Assembly: GCA_013397935.1 (NCBI GenBank)
Contig: VZRN01001146.1
Location: 1,416,203-1,480,202 of the forward strand
Direction of reading: 5' to 3'
Origin: Dasyornis broadbenti
Lineage: Eukaryota; Chordata; Aves; Passeriformes; Dasyornithidae
DNA length: 64,000 nt
Under the pieces are notes generated by a model, which was given only the letters and a program-made list of their open reading frames with translations, ran no database searches and was not told the DNA's origin. The translations under genes and the position numbers were made by a program. Positions 49,401 through 62,913 of the stretch are shown here, one piece after another. Positions within the stretch are counted from its first letter, which is position 1, and each line of letters starts with the position of its first letter.

Positions 49401-52400
49401 AATTGTTAATGGCATGGGCTTTATTGCTCTTAGATTTCCTCTATTTGAAATGGAATGGCCTGCTTTGTGAGAAATAATTAGGTTTCATTGTTTTACCTGC
49501 ATCAAGTCTTGTTGATAATCTTATGGTTTTAGCAATTCAGATTCAGAGAGCAGTTGGTGGTGGTGATGATGTTTCATTTTAAATCACAAAGTATTGTTAT
49601 TTTTCCTCCTTTCTCCTTTATATTTTCTTTCCGTTCTTGTGACAGTAGTAGATGTAATATCTCTAAATTTCAGTGGGAGGAAGTCAGTAATTAACAAATG
49701 AAAACCGTGTGGGTTTGCAATATGCAGATTTGAGAATCTCTCTCCTTTGGTTGGCAGAGGCTGTGATGTTTTGTAGGACACCTCACCTATGCCTGTGCAA
49801 TCAGAAATGTAAAGCCTCGACTCAATGACAGCCTATTACATAATCATATACAATTTTCAGCAATTTACAAACTCATTGTTTGACCTTGCTTTTTTTGGTT
49901 GGGTGAGTTATGATTATGCTTAAGGATTAATTAGCCTTCTGGTACTTGTTCACTTAGAAGAAAAAATTGCTTATCTGTAGCAAGGGTCATTTGCTGTGTC
50001 TTGAAGTCTCTGGAGAAACCCCTCTCATGTTTTTCAGTTTTAGGAAGTCCCAGAATTAATATAAGCTGAGGTTTTATATGGAACCAAGGGACTGCGTGTC
50101 AGGGACATTTAGCAGATTTGTTGCTTGTAGCTCCAGAGGAGGGATCTTGGCTCTTTTGGCATAAGTACCAAGTCTCTTGTTGGCTAATGCATTTCAAAAT
50201 GGTTTTTAGAATGAGATTCTTGTCCCGAATGCACAGTAGGAAAAAAAATAGCAATCTGACTGAAAAGCCACTGTGAGATGCATTTCTCTGTCTACAGGGT
50301 GGAAGGCTATATATCTTGTGTCCAGGTCTGCATTTCACATTTCCAAGCACATTCCTCACAGATTTCCAAAAGTGTCCATTGGCACTGCAGTGTGTGCATC
50401 CTCCATTCTCAGTGCCCTCTTGCTAGAAGAGCTCTAACCCCCCATGAAAATACTTAATTTTTTTTTTCCTTTCTTGTACCAAAGCGAATTCTTTGAGAAT
50501 TTTTAATTGTTCACCCTGTATTAGTAGGTCCTGACATTGGTCTAACCGTACCCAAAATCTGTTGATCAGTTCTGGGGTAAATTTTAATTTAGATATATTT
50601 TCATCCTCAAGCTAGAACACTGCAAATATTTGTGGGAGTTATTCAAGAAGCAGCTCCAGAGGGGGTTGTTCAGTCACTAGACTTGTGGGAAGATTTTTCC
50701 CTATTTTAATGACTGTAGTGTAAACAGACACTGACATCTACATACAAATACTTGCATTAAGTTACAACTTCCCTGGGAAGATGAGGAACATTAAAACATC
50801 ACAATGAGAGTTGTTTGCTGTGAAATATTGGGTATTGGCTGTACGAAATGCAGGACTCTCAGTGCATACGAGTGGACTTTCAAATCCCTTGCCCAGCACG
50901 AACAGATTCTAATCTATTTTTGCAGTAAAGTCCCTGTGCTCCTGAAGTGCTGCATTTTTCCATGACACAGATCCATCTCAAACCCAAGGCTCTTTGGGAT
51001 CCTCAAGAGAAGTGATGTTTTGTCTACATCTCCTCAGCTAAAGCGTGGTTGATGTGATGCCTGCACAGTGTATAATGGCCGAACCGGGACTTCTGGAATT
51101 TATACAATATTTCAGTAGATAGAGCACTCATCCAGGCTTGCAAGACTGAAACTCTGGGCTCTTTGTAGCCTCGGGGAGATCAAATTCATACCTTTCATTT
51201 CTCATTAAAGCGCCCTAGGTATGCAGCACAGAGGGCATTGTCCACTCCGGTTACGTCTCTGTCATTCTGCTAAAAGCCCCTGCAGGTCCTTGGGCAGAAC
51301 AGACACAGTATGTCTGCAGTTCAGTCACCCAGGCAGCCGCCTGGGTCAGCAGAGATCTTGGCCCAGTTACTAATCCAAGTTCAAAGTGCCTTTGGGCAAA
51401 ACACTCCGTGTAAAAATTATGAGCAGTTGCCAGGAGAGGGATCAGCCCCCAGCCCCCTCTTCTCGCTTGTCCTGAAGAGGTGTTCTCACCCCCAGACTAA
51501 AGATTGTGCTGCCCTGCTTTGGGTCCAGTTAGAGATGTTTTCCACGGGGCTGTGGAGCGTGGAGAGTGCTTCTGGCTGAGGGCAGGTGGCTGCAGCATTG
51601 CAGAAATGGGGAAAAGATGAGAGCTGGAACCTTTTAGTGCTGAGAACGCTGTGGAAGATTCACCTTTTTTTTCTCCACAGTGTATGAAAGAGAAGTGACT
51701 CATATTGCTTCCTTCCATTATGCTGCGGTTTTTTTATAGGAATGACCCTCACTCACTTTTTTGAAAGGAATGATTTCAGTGCATAAATGGAGTAGCAGAT
51801 GATTATTTTGGAACTGGCTGTAGTAATATAAGAAATAACCACTACGCTGCCTTTTTGCAGTTATCTTTTCTCTGTAAGAGATTACTGCCCCCAAAGCAGG
51901 CATCCTTACCCCCTGTCAATCCAGAGCCAGCCAGGTTAGCCTGAACCAGCATTGAAAGTGATTTAAACTAATCTGTTTGACTTGTTATTAAACCGACCTT
52001 GTAACATTCACCCAACCTGACAAGAGGGGTCTGCTCCGTGAAAGGCAGCGCCTCGCAGAGAAGCAGAGGCAGCGCGGAGCAGTAAGTTCTCCCAGGGTTT
52101 CAGCCTTGTCTGCTGGCTCCCTAAATCACAGGGCCTGTTGGAACTCTGAATTCCTGTCTGACTCTGCAGCCCAGAGCGAGGCGCCTGAGCCCACAGGGAG
52201 CTGGGATTTATGGCGCTCTCATTGCTTCAGCATCCCCCCTTAGCTACTTGGGAGTGTGAATCCCTCACAGAGTGCCCAGTTTCCCTACATGTGCTACCAG
52301 AAAATGCTTCAAAATGTCGGGAGTTGCAGTTTGGAAGTCAGGTGCTTAAAATTTAGGTTGTTACATGACCAGAGTGGAAGTACCCAAGTCTTTTTGTATA

Positions 52401-52524
52401 TTCAGCTCCTCGTGGTTTCCCCCTCATTTGCTGCATTTATCATATAGTATTTAGTAAAAACCAAGAGGAAAAGAAAAGGGCCAAACAAATAGGGCTGTTC
52501 TATCCCACCAATATGATAGAACAG

Positions 52525-52850
52525 TTAAATTAATGGCTAAATCTAATTAGGAAATGAAAAATTACAGCTTGTCTGCTGCCAATACTAAAGCAAATGGACT
52601 GTGAGATAGAGCTATGGTTACACTCCAAAATTATCTTCCCATTGTTGAATCTTAAGGTGGCTTTGCTGCCTGCACTTGGAAATAAAATAATCCTAGCAAT
52701 TATGGTTTGCAATTTGTGAGTGGTTTGAAATGTAGTGGCTTTTACTATAATAAATGGATTATTGTATGTTGACAAAGTACAGGTTTAATTAACAGTGACA
52801 GATAAAGCTATTGCATTTAGAAGCTGTTTATATTAGAAATTACCTGATAA
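52525..52850. promoter_or_regulatory. Candidate conserved noncoding element
   Basis: A long repeat-free AT-rich block with several TAATTA-type cores (including TTTAATTAAC near 52784) and a SOX-like CCATTGTT (52638-52645). It lacks simple repeats and long homopolymers, unlike neighbouring intron. Appearance only; could be ordinary intron. Confidence 0.2.
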
Positions 52851-55800
52851 AGAGAGGGGTTTAAGCATTCTAAATACTCAGTTATGCATTACCATCTTGA
52901 TCTGCTACCATATGTATTCATCATTGCACGGATGTTGCTTGGAATCACAGCAAGTTTTTCTGAGCCATCAGATTTTCATAATAACCAATAGATCAATGGC
53001 TTGATTTACATATTTATTATGGAGAAACTGCTTGTTTTCATCAACATAACTTATATCCTATGCATCCTTTGTCTAAAGTTAATTTCAAAATATTAACTTT
53101 CCAGTGACAGCTCAGTCTCCTTCCTGCTTAATCCCTTAATTTCCCATCTACCTAGGAGTGACATTTAGTGAAATGAATGAGAAATGGCAACTTCAGGATG
53201 TCATTGTCTAAGAGCAAACAGGCAGCCCAAGAGAGGTCTGGGTAGCTGTACAAAATATATCAATCACAAAAACAAAAGCTAATTGCTTTCTATTTTTATC
53301 CCTTTACATAAGAACATAACTTTAAAAATATCTCCTTCTTTAGTTTATTAATTTTCGGAAGTCTAAACCCACATATTTTTAGAAAAAAATAATCCTCAAA
53401 AGGAAAAAAAAAAAGTGCCATCTGTCAGAACTAGGAATGTTGTTTTACTCTGCACATTTTGTTTTCAGCATCATATTCAGCATCATCTGGATCACAGTGT
53501 CTTAATCCTTCAGCACAGGAATTTGCACAGAGGCACTCTTGGATCTCAGGGAAAATAGTCGCTGAAGTAATTTAATGATTAAAAAATGTCGGAATTTTGT
53601 TAATTCCCTACTTGTCGTTATTTTTACCCATTTCTGCAATCCGAGGTAGCAAAGATGTTCAGAGGAGTATAGATAAGACGAGAGGAAGGGAATTGCTGGC
53701 AGGAAGTGGCCTGCAGCTTTCTGTGTTGTTGCACTTGGTCCGGTAGAGCTGAACGGACAAGGCAGGGAGAAGAACAGAGGAATTACAATGGGGAAATGAA
53801 GAAATTGGAGAATAAAAGGACAGAGAGAGGAGTGGACAAGATAAGAAGCATTGCACCTGCAAAAAGGACCGTGGTGCGGGTGGTGCTGGTAGTTGGAAGT
53901 GCTGGCAGATACTCAACCTCTTGGCAACCTGCTCAGACCTCTTAGAAATGAGGAAAGCTTCATAAAGTCAGTTTGAATTTCCATTGCTGCTCGTTGCAGA
54001 TTCCTTCCATCAGGGTTATTTCTTGTTGTGTTTTCTGGTGGCGTGCATCAGGTTTTTCTTTAAAACAGTGCTGTTATTTGCCCAGTGTATCCTGCATTAA
54101 CTCTGCTCTGCCCTTTGCCTAAGGGTTAGCTCCACCAAGATCTCCCGTGTTCTCCTGGGCGAGCTCTCTGCAGCCTTACTGCTTTTACTGATGGGACCTA
54201 AATACCTAGTTTGTTTGGTAAATGGATTTTAAGAATGAAAATGAGATTTTTTGTTTGTTTGTTTTCGTATGCCATCAGTTTAGCACATACATCAAATGTG
54301 TGCTGATAGGGACAGTGAACATGATTTTAGCCTCCGGCCTGATACTAACTTTAGTTTGGTGGAGGTTCAATCTAGTTCACTTATTTAGCTCATCTCTGTT
54401 GCATGACTAAAGATCTAAGGGAAAAATGCTTAGAGTCCCAGCATCTGTTAATTTAAGCTATTTAAAGTACAAATGAATCAGAGGAAAGGTTTTTAAAACC
54501 AGTTTCTTAGAGGGTTTGCTCTACTCACTGCCTGTGTCTATGTTGAAAATCATAGGAACTGTTTCAAAATTCCAAGTTACAAAGCAGCCATTAGAAAAAT
54601 GATTTTGAGTCAACAATTTTTTCATATCTCCTATAATACAGTAATGTGCTCCACTGGTGGGAAGGTGCAGTGGTGAGACTGGAAATGCCTGTGAGGTATC
54701 GTTCTTCCTCTCAGACAAAACCCCCGATGGCTGCTTAAAATTGTTGTACGTCATGGATGCTACACAGGCAGTTAAAGTCTCCCTGAAAATGCACTACTTC
54801 TGGAGTTTGTAGGCACTACAGGAAATTTAATTGAAGCAGTTTTGGTGGTGTTATAGGACATAAAATCAGAGATGTTCCTTACTCTTATTACATACTTAAA
54901 AATATTATCTTAGAGTGTTCCCTAATAGATTTTTATAATTTTGCCTTGGTTTTAAAAAACAACGTCTTTGAGTACAAAGAGATGAAAATTCCCTTGGTAG
55001 CTAGGGTAATTACAGAGATTTTCAATTACCAAACTGCACGTTCACTGACTTTTCATTTATATCTTTCTCTTAAAATGAAGTTGTATTACAAGATGAAGTA
55101 GATGCATCTTTTGTTTTGGCTCCTCTTCATGTTCTCAAGAATTTGTTTTCCCTTTGGGTGCTTTTCTGTTGGCTCTCTGCTTTTTCTTTTCCATAGTGTG
55201 AGAACAAACACACCATGACTGCATTCTCTTTTTCCCAACCCTAACCACTGTCTTTCACTGTATGTACGTGATGATACGGATGTTTCTTTTCATTTTGGAT
55301 AAGGACATGCATTTTTATTTGTGTATGTATTCATAAACACATACTCAGAATTATACATATACAGTATGTTTTCATGTCTACACAAATGCATACCCTGGCA
55401 CACTTTACAGGAGCAGAAATATACCACAACTCCCTCCAGAGCAGGTTAATTTAATGTGAGCTGAAGAAGCTGAAGTAATTGCCACAGATACTCTTTCAAA
55501 ATTAATGTTGTTCAGCTGCAGGTATTGGGTGAATATTTTGTAATAAGAGGAGTTCAGCATTAAGCCACATGAACCGATTATGAAAATTGGAGGATAAAAT
55601 AAATGTTAAATTTGCAATGTTGACAAACAGATGATGCCGATGAAAAAAAAGCCAAAAATGTTGGGGGCTAAATTCAGGGATTGTGTGGAAACCACCTTGT
55701 TAGAGCCCAATCTTTTCAAAATTTACTAACGCACTTTCAAGCATGTTTTTCAATTAGCTGAACATCACAGCTGCATCTTGCACCTCAGGAAGTCAGTGTT

Positions 55801-57133
55801 AGCTCTGCTTCCATGCTGAGAGGCCAGAGGGCTTTGCTGCAGAAGGGAGAGGAGACCAACACGAAGCTTCAAGGCGAGACAGTCGATTGCCTTTTTTGTT
55901 TGCTACCGTTCCTCCATCTTTCTGGGCATGCAAATAGCACCAATTTACATTAAAAATGTATGCAGATAATTTTTACTTCTCTTTATGTCACCATTAAATG
56001 GGACTCTCTGTGATTTACCGTTGCAGTTTTAATCTTGCATTAATGCGGCTGATTGTCATTATTTGTCTTTTTAATTGAAATAAAGTAGGAAAGAGAGGTT
56101 TCCTGGATTTGTTACTTGAACTAATATTTCTACACTGGTTTTGAAGTAAACATCTCGCTATGGTGAGTGGAACTGGAGGACAGAACAGCCCCGTGTAACT
56201 GCACAGTTTGTTGTTCAGTTGGGAATCTCAGTGAGGGCATGGCCCTGGAAAAAAATTGCAGCTTTCTACCTGTGTTGCAGGAGAAGAAATAATCTGTGGA
56301 AATACAAAACTACAGGATAAAGTCTTTTTTGGAGCAGAATTATTTAGTTAGCTTTGCTTTACTTCATTTGTAGTGGTACACAGTACCTTTTTTTTTTATT
56401 TTACTATATTTATAGTGTGTAGTTATGATTGTCTTTAAAAGCTGTGGGGTGTGAAATAGGAATATGTGTATTTTTTACATTAAAGGGTTCAGAATTGCCT
56501 TTCCTGAGGAAACTGTCAGCGATGCTGAAGAATATCAAAGTCAGTGTGAAGCTCTTATGCTAAAAACTTACTTTTCATTCGACTTCTCTGCCTCTGCATT
56601 TGAAATCTTGATAAAGGTTGAAAGTTTAGAGGTGACTGATAACAATTATGAATGCAGTGGCTGTTTAGCTAATTGGCAGCACTTTGAATAAAGGTACCAT
56701 TTATAAATTATTCATTGATCCATATTCCATGATTAATAGGTGGAGCTAGGTTCTTCAGCTCATTGAAAAGCATATTGAAATTGTTTTAGTAAATCCATAA
56801 CAGATGCTGCTCTAACAAATTGTTTTAAAACACATTATAATGTGTAGATATAACTGAAGCAATATATATCATTTCACTGTTATTTAGTGTCACTGTCTTC
56901 TTATATAATTTCTCACATCACTGTGACACTGCATAAAGCAGGTTTTTTTTCCTAATGAGGAATAAAACCATATCCTATTTGTGAAATGCCAACTCCATTA
57001 AAATCAGTGCTGAAATTTCCACTGGCATCACTGTGTTCAAGTGTACAGTTCAAATTTCAGGGCTGTAAATTGGCACGAGTGTCTTGATGTCACTCTAAAA
57101 AAAGGTTTATAGATAGAACAATAATGTTGTGGT

Positions 57134-57167
57134 TAAAGTTACTTCTTAATTAAAGTTACTTCTTAAT
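57134..57167 (+). repeat. Perfect tandem duplication of 17 bases
   Basis: TAAAGTTACTTCTTAAT is repeated immediately and exactly (57134-57150 and 57151-57167). Perfect identity points to a recent replication-slippage duplication. Confidence 0.95.
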
Positions 57168-58271
57168 TCCTACTCCCAAGCCACTTTTTTGAAGGAAGAA
57201 TTGAAGTTTTCAGTGGAAGCTCAAGTCTTGGTTGTGCTCATTCAAACCTTCCTCCTTATTTCTTGTGAAGAAACATCTTTTGTGAGTCTCTGAAGTCACT
57301 GCAGGCCTCTTTCTCTTCTTGCTCGTCCATCAATATTTTCTGGACAATATTTTCTGCTACTACTATCAGTCTCCATCCTTCGTCTCACAGTCACCCAGGT
57401 TCACTGCTGCTTTCCCTAAAGGGGTCCAGTTCTGCAGATTTTTGCAGTCCTCTTTTGAAGTCTCCCACTGAGAAAATATTCACATCCATGTGACCCATGG
57501 ATGGCAGCAGGATTGAGATCTTGGTTTGGAAAGTATCACTACTGTGGTTAAAATCTGTATGAGCACACTGAGAATCCAGAAGTCAGTGCTATTTTGGATT
57601 TTTTTCACGTGAATCTTCAGTTGTCAAGGGTACTGAATTAACCTATGACTCAGGGAACGTGAAAATGTTGCAGTTCAAATAGTTGTACAAAGTTGCTGTA
57701 TAGATTAATATAGTTGAACTTTTCTAGGGTCCCACAGGTTATTTGCAGGCACATTTAGGGAATTCAGGAAAACAGATGGTCAATATTTACAGGAGAGACT
57801 AAACAAGGTGATTAGGACAACAAAAAGCGAGATACAAAATTCGAGTTGCCTGTGGAAAAATGACTGTGGAGCAGGTGGGGAGACAATGACAACTGAGTGC
57901 CACGGAGCCAAAAGCACAACCTCCTGCTGTGGTCTGGGGGCGGCTGCTGTTCCGAGGATGTGGGTGCAGTGATGTGCAGCCTCCCTGCTGGACACCACCA
58001 CCACAATGACTGAGAGGAAATTTCGTGTCAGCGGCTTCACAGACGAAGCCAGATATTTACCTGAGAATTCCAGCCTATGCAAGCAGCGTTACGTGTTGAA
58101 TGATATTTGAGCAGAATTTCCCTTCACAGCTTTCAAATGTGTTGTGGACTTGCTAAGCTCATCGCGAGGAGCACTCTGGCAAACCACCACCCACCAGGGG
58201 AAGGCAGCTCGTGTGGAGCAACAAGTGCAGCATTTACAAATGCATTTCCTGTAAGAATAGATTCATGGATT

Positions 58272-58274
<3 letters not shown>

Positions 58275-58309
<35 letters not shown>
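58275..58309 (+). repeat. TC dinucleotide microsatellite
   Basis: About 17 perfect TC units, followed by an impure TGTCTGTC tail. Likely polymorphic. As a pyrimidine tract on the sense strand it could bind PTB-type splicing repressors, which is inference only. Confidence 0.95.
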
Positions 58310-58313
<4 letters not shown>

Positions 58314-59000
58314 CTGTCTCAGACTCCAGCATATTTCATCCCGTGCACCAAACGTCCCCAGAGAAAATGTGGGTGAAAAAAATCCTCCAGCACTATAATG
58401 GATTCACAGAGGCAGTTGGAGAAAAGATATGAAAATCGTATTTTCCCCAAGACAAGAACTCCATTTCCAACCTCTCTTACAAATCCTTAGGGAATGTCTA
58501 CAAAATACCTTCAAGAGGCTGTGTTGGGAGGATAAGTCACATCTATTGGACACTAAACCCAGAGACTCAGCAGAGGTTTTATTGCACATTATTATTTTGA
58601 TTTCCATTAGTTTCTTGTATTCCAGAGGCAACAATTCCCTCTCTTATTCCCCTGTTCTGTTGTCCTGATCATCTTACTTTAGTCCCTTCTGCGAATGCTG
58701 AACATCTCTCTTTTTCTGAATTCCTTAAGCAGCTTAGGTGAACGTGAACAATTTGTCTTAACCCTGTTTTGCTTGAAGGTTGCTGCTCCCACACCAAAAC
58801 CAAAGGAAAGCGTTCGTACAAGTCTCATTTCTTTCTCACAACCACATCACCTGTTCTAATAAAACTTTCCTTGCAGACCTTATTTCACTTACATCCTTAG
58901 ATGGTGTCGATTAAAGCAACAACAATATCACATTCTGGGGAAGAGAACAGTGAGCCCTTTTCACTTCTTACAGCACTGTGCCCTGCAAACACACGTGCCT

Positions 59001-59050
59001 ATATGGATATATACACATATATATATATATACACATATATATATATGTAT
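59001..59050 (+). repeat. TA/CA alternating microsatellite
   Basis: An alternating purine-pyrimidine stretch of ATAT runs interrupted by two ACAC steps. It is nearly self-complementary, so it can extrude as a hairpin or cruciform. Confidence 0.9.
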
Positions 59051-62000
59051 TTTCAGTGGCCAAACGGAAATGCAGGTGTTTAAGTCCAGAACTCGTGGCT
59101 GAAAAGCTCCAGTTTTACTTTTGTGAGTGCATTGCTATGGCTTGTGATCAAACACCAGTAACTTTCAGCTGCGTTAGTGAAAGAACTTTTTTGTTGAAAT
59201 AGAGGAAAAGAGTGCCCAGAAATGGCTGACACTGTGTGGGTTTGGGTACTGAAGGCATTGCTCTTCTCCAAATGCTGCAGCTGCTCGCTGAAAACCTTGG
59301 GGCTTCTGTGCTGTGACTCAGCATCTCTGTTTTAGGGGTTTTAATTTCCAAAATTATGTTGATAACTCTTTCAAAAGAGGGCTAGTTACACAACAATCTA
59401 TTGAATTTTCAAAGACAACAGCAGACTAATTGTTAAAATGTAAAATAAACGTAAGAGAAATAATTTAGAGTGTTAAATAGTGAGCTTTTATAGGAAATTT
59501 GTCCTGAACATTTTTTGAGGTAATAGGGTAAAAATTCCCTTGGCATATTCAGAGGTCTGAAGACAGCAAATTTTTAATAAGTATTTATGAAAAAGCATAA
59601 CTGCCTGTTATTAAGAGCAAGCCGGGTACCTTTGTACAAAAGGTACTTAAAGGAACTTAGGTATCTATCAAACCAGAGCTGGAATTTAGCCTCCAAAATA
59701 TTCAATTTTTTCTTAAAGAATCATAAGATTGTTTGGGGGAAAAACGGTTCATACGAGTGGGAAACTTCCTCAATTACTTACGGTTCCCTCTAAAGTAATT
59801 CTCTGGCTTTAGTTTAAAGGAGTGTTTTATTGGAGGAGTGTTGCTGAAATAACAGCTCTATAAGGTTTCATATTTCAGTTGTTTCCAGGGCTCTGTTTAC
59901 CAGTAGAAACACCTTGGTATGTTGGTGGGGCTGAAGAAAGATTTTGCTGTCAATGGTGCAAAGGTGTCGTGAGAACTTCTCTATAAAGACACAAGAATAA
60001 TTTAATTTTGGTTTTTTGTTAATCAACCTTGTAATTAGGATTTTTTTTTTTTTTTTTTCTTTTGTCCTTTTTCTGTCTGGAACTCTCAGATGAATAATTG
60101 CCACGTATCTTTAGGAGGATATCATAGCAACCAAGGCATGGGGAAGAGAATAAATGAGAAAGCACAGTCCAGCAGTTTGTTTTAGCAGAGGTTAATCAAT
60201 GGAACTGCAGCTTCGATCGCAGAGTCTGAATTCATTTCTTGTATTTGATTTTCCCTCCAGCCACCATTACAATTTACTTTATACTAAATGACTTCTGATG
60301 AGAAGATGACTTTAACCTCTTTTCAGTCCCGTCCATTCACTGCATTATTGTGGGTTGCAGATTAAACAAAACCTACCCTGACAGAAATAAATTTAAGCAA
60401 TGCAGTTTCATTTTGTGATGCCAGAGTAACTCTTAGTTACCAAGTACCTTTCTTCATTAGCTGAGCTTGATGTAATCTGCTCTGAAGTGTTTATTTTACC
60501 CTTCTGTGGACCTGTAAAATGTTTCTAGAAGAATGAAAAATATCATTGGCATTAAAAAAGTAATGACAGTCTTTTCCAGGACGGAGGCACACAATTTTGT
60601 AATATCCAATATCCTTTTCCCTGCCTTCATTCTCAAAGGAATTGTATCTTTTCAATCATACATTTCATGGAGCCACAAGCTTGCAGAAATAGTCAGCTGG
60701 GTCTGTGACATTTGTGTTTGCTGGTCAAACTGCAGAGGAACCTGCCCCTTTGAGGTGGTTCTTCTGATTCTTTCACCAGATCAACAGCCAACAAGATATT
60801 TTTTTTATCCCTGAACAAGATGATAAAATCATTCTCTACATGGGACTGATAAGAAATAAATAATCTCACAAATGGAAAATATAACCTTTCCAAGAGGCAG
60901 GATTATCACTTGTGTGAAGTAATAGTGGGGAAAGCGATCAATTGAGACAAAAGAATTGCGTGGGCCAGCAGCAGATAGCGTGTGGGATCCACAATCACCC
61001 CTGGGCAGTCAGAGAGAAGGTGCAGGACCCTTGCACCACGTTAAGAAACACAAGTTGTAGCAATTTTGTTGGACCAACCACTTAGAGCTGTGCTGAGAAT
61101 GCTTGCCCTCGACGGATGTTGCTGTGCTGCAGCAGTGGGGGCCCAGCTGTGGTTCCCTGGAGCTCTGCAATTCCAGGGAAGCTGCCTGTGTCTCATGGTG
61201 TGCACGAGGAAAGCAGCGCTGGGCTGGGGCAGTGCAGAGGTTTCTGCTGGGGCTGGAGTGAGAACAGACGTGTTGAGTTCCATCTTCTGCTCTGCATTGT
61301 GGTGAGCTGCCAGAAAAGAAATGGACTGGAATCCTCCTGTGTTGCATTTGTTGCTCCCAACCATTCCTACCTGCTCCTTCGTTTCTACAGCTGCACTTTG
61401 TCATCTTCCACCTCCCGCTCTCCCATCACAAACTCTGCTTTGTTTCTTGCACCCTTTGACAGAGATTAATTTATTCCTTCCATTGCCTCTTGGCATTTAG
61501 TTCATTTTCTACTCTTATTCTCCATGTTTCCTTCTTACCTATGAATTTATTTTCCTCAGATTTCTGTGTCATTTTCTTTTCTTGCCCTTAGTTGGCATAG
61601 CCGCCATCTGACTTTTCTTTGTGTGATGTATCTTTTTTTTCTCTATTCTCATGTTCTGCAGTGTGTGAAATGCACTGAACTGTGGAGTTGCCAAGAAGCA
61701 TCAAACAGTGAGGAAGAGATAAAAGTATTGAACTACGAGAGTGTACTTTAAGCTCTGTGTGCTGCCACAGACAGGACTGGTTCCCTGTTGTACAGCTCTA
61801 CTTATGCTGTATAAGTTTTAGGGCTAATTGTGACATATGTTGCGCATTCATTTTTGCTTTCTTGGGCATACAATCCAATTCCACCAGGGAGAAATGTTCA
61901 GAAAGAACACACTTTTCACCTGTAGGGCAGCCCCAGAAAAGGAAAGCAGTGAACCTGAACAATTTAACATCCTGGCTTTGCAAGCAGATCCAATAACATA

Positions 62001-62857
62001 ACTTCTAATAGTCTATGCATTCTAAAACTTGGCTTTAGTCAAATGTACATATTAGTAATAATATATTGGTAGAAAAATTTATCTTCAAGGGGTTGCTTTT
62101 TACTTGAGTGCTATTTGCATAAATATTTCTAAAACATGGTTTCAGAGTTTGCACAGACTTTTCCCATCCCTGTTACACTTTAATCCTTGTGTTCTATCCA
62201 ATTTAGAAAAATAAACCTCTGGTCAAAGCACTACCATCACTCTAAAAATGAGTTTAACTTGTATTTACTGAAAAATTGAGAGGGAGCTTGCAATAAGAAT
62301 ACTTTTTTGTTGTTGTTGTTGATGAGAAAAATAATTTTAGAAATACACATATTGCACAAAAGCAGTTTTATTGGGCTTGTCTTGTCTACAAGTTGCAAGG
62401 GACGCTTAAAAGAATAAGATGTAAGGAAGTTTTAAAGGAATAGCATCTAATGTACAGTAGCAGAAGGCAGGAAATGAAATTTATTGCAGACTTCCTCCAC
62501 TTTGTTTCTTTCCAGAGGAAAACAGAAATTTTCTAACTGAGCAAGTGACGCTTGAAAGGTTTATAAAAATAAAAAAAAACCCCAACACCTCCCTCTTCCC
62601 CCACATAGTTGTTATTTTTTTTTTAAATCAATATATGCACTGCAGTCATTCCATATGAAAGAAAATAGGCGCTTTTAAAAATAGCTATTTTATATGTAAT
62701 CATTAGGAACATGCACTTGGAAAGAACAATTGTACAGAGTTAGAAGGCATAATGCGAGTTATGAATGTGAGAAAACAAGTGGGATTCAAGATTATATAGG
62801 AAATGCTGCAGTGAGATCTGAAATATTGCCCAGGTACTGAATGCTCCTGCCAGCCAC

Positions 62858-62913
62858 GAGGAGCAGTCTGTGAGGAGCAGTCTGTGAGGAACAGTTTGTG
62901 AGGAACAGTGTGT
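62858..62913 (+). repeat. Four-copy 14-base minisatellite
   Basis: Units at 62858, 62872, 62886 and 62900. The first two are identical (GAGGAGCAGTCTGT); the third differs at two bases and the fourth at two. The gradient of divergence suggests the newest duplication is at the left end. Confidence 0.95.
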
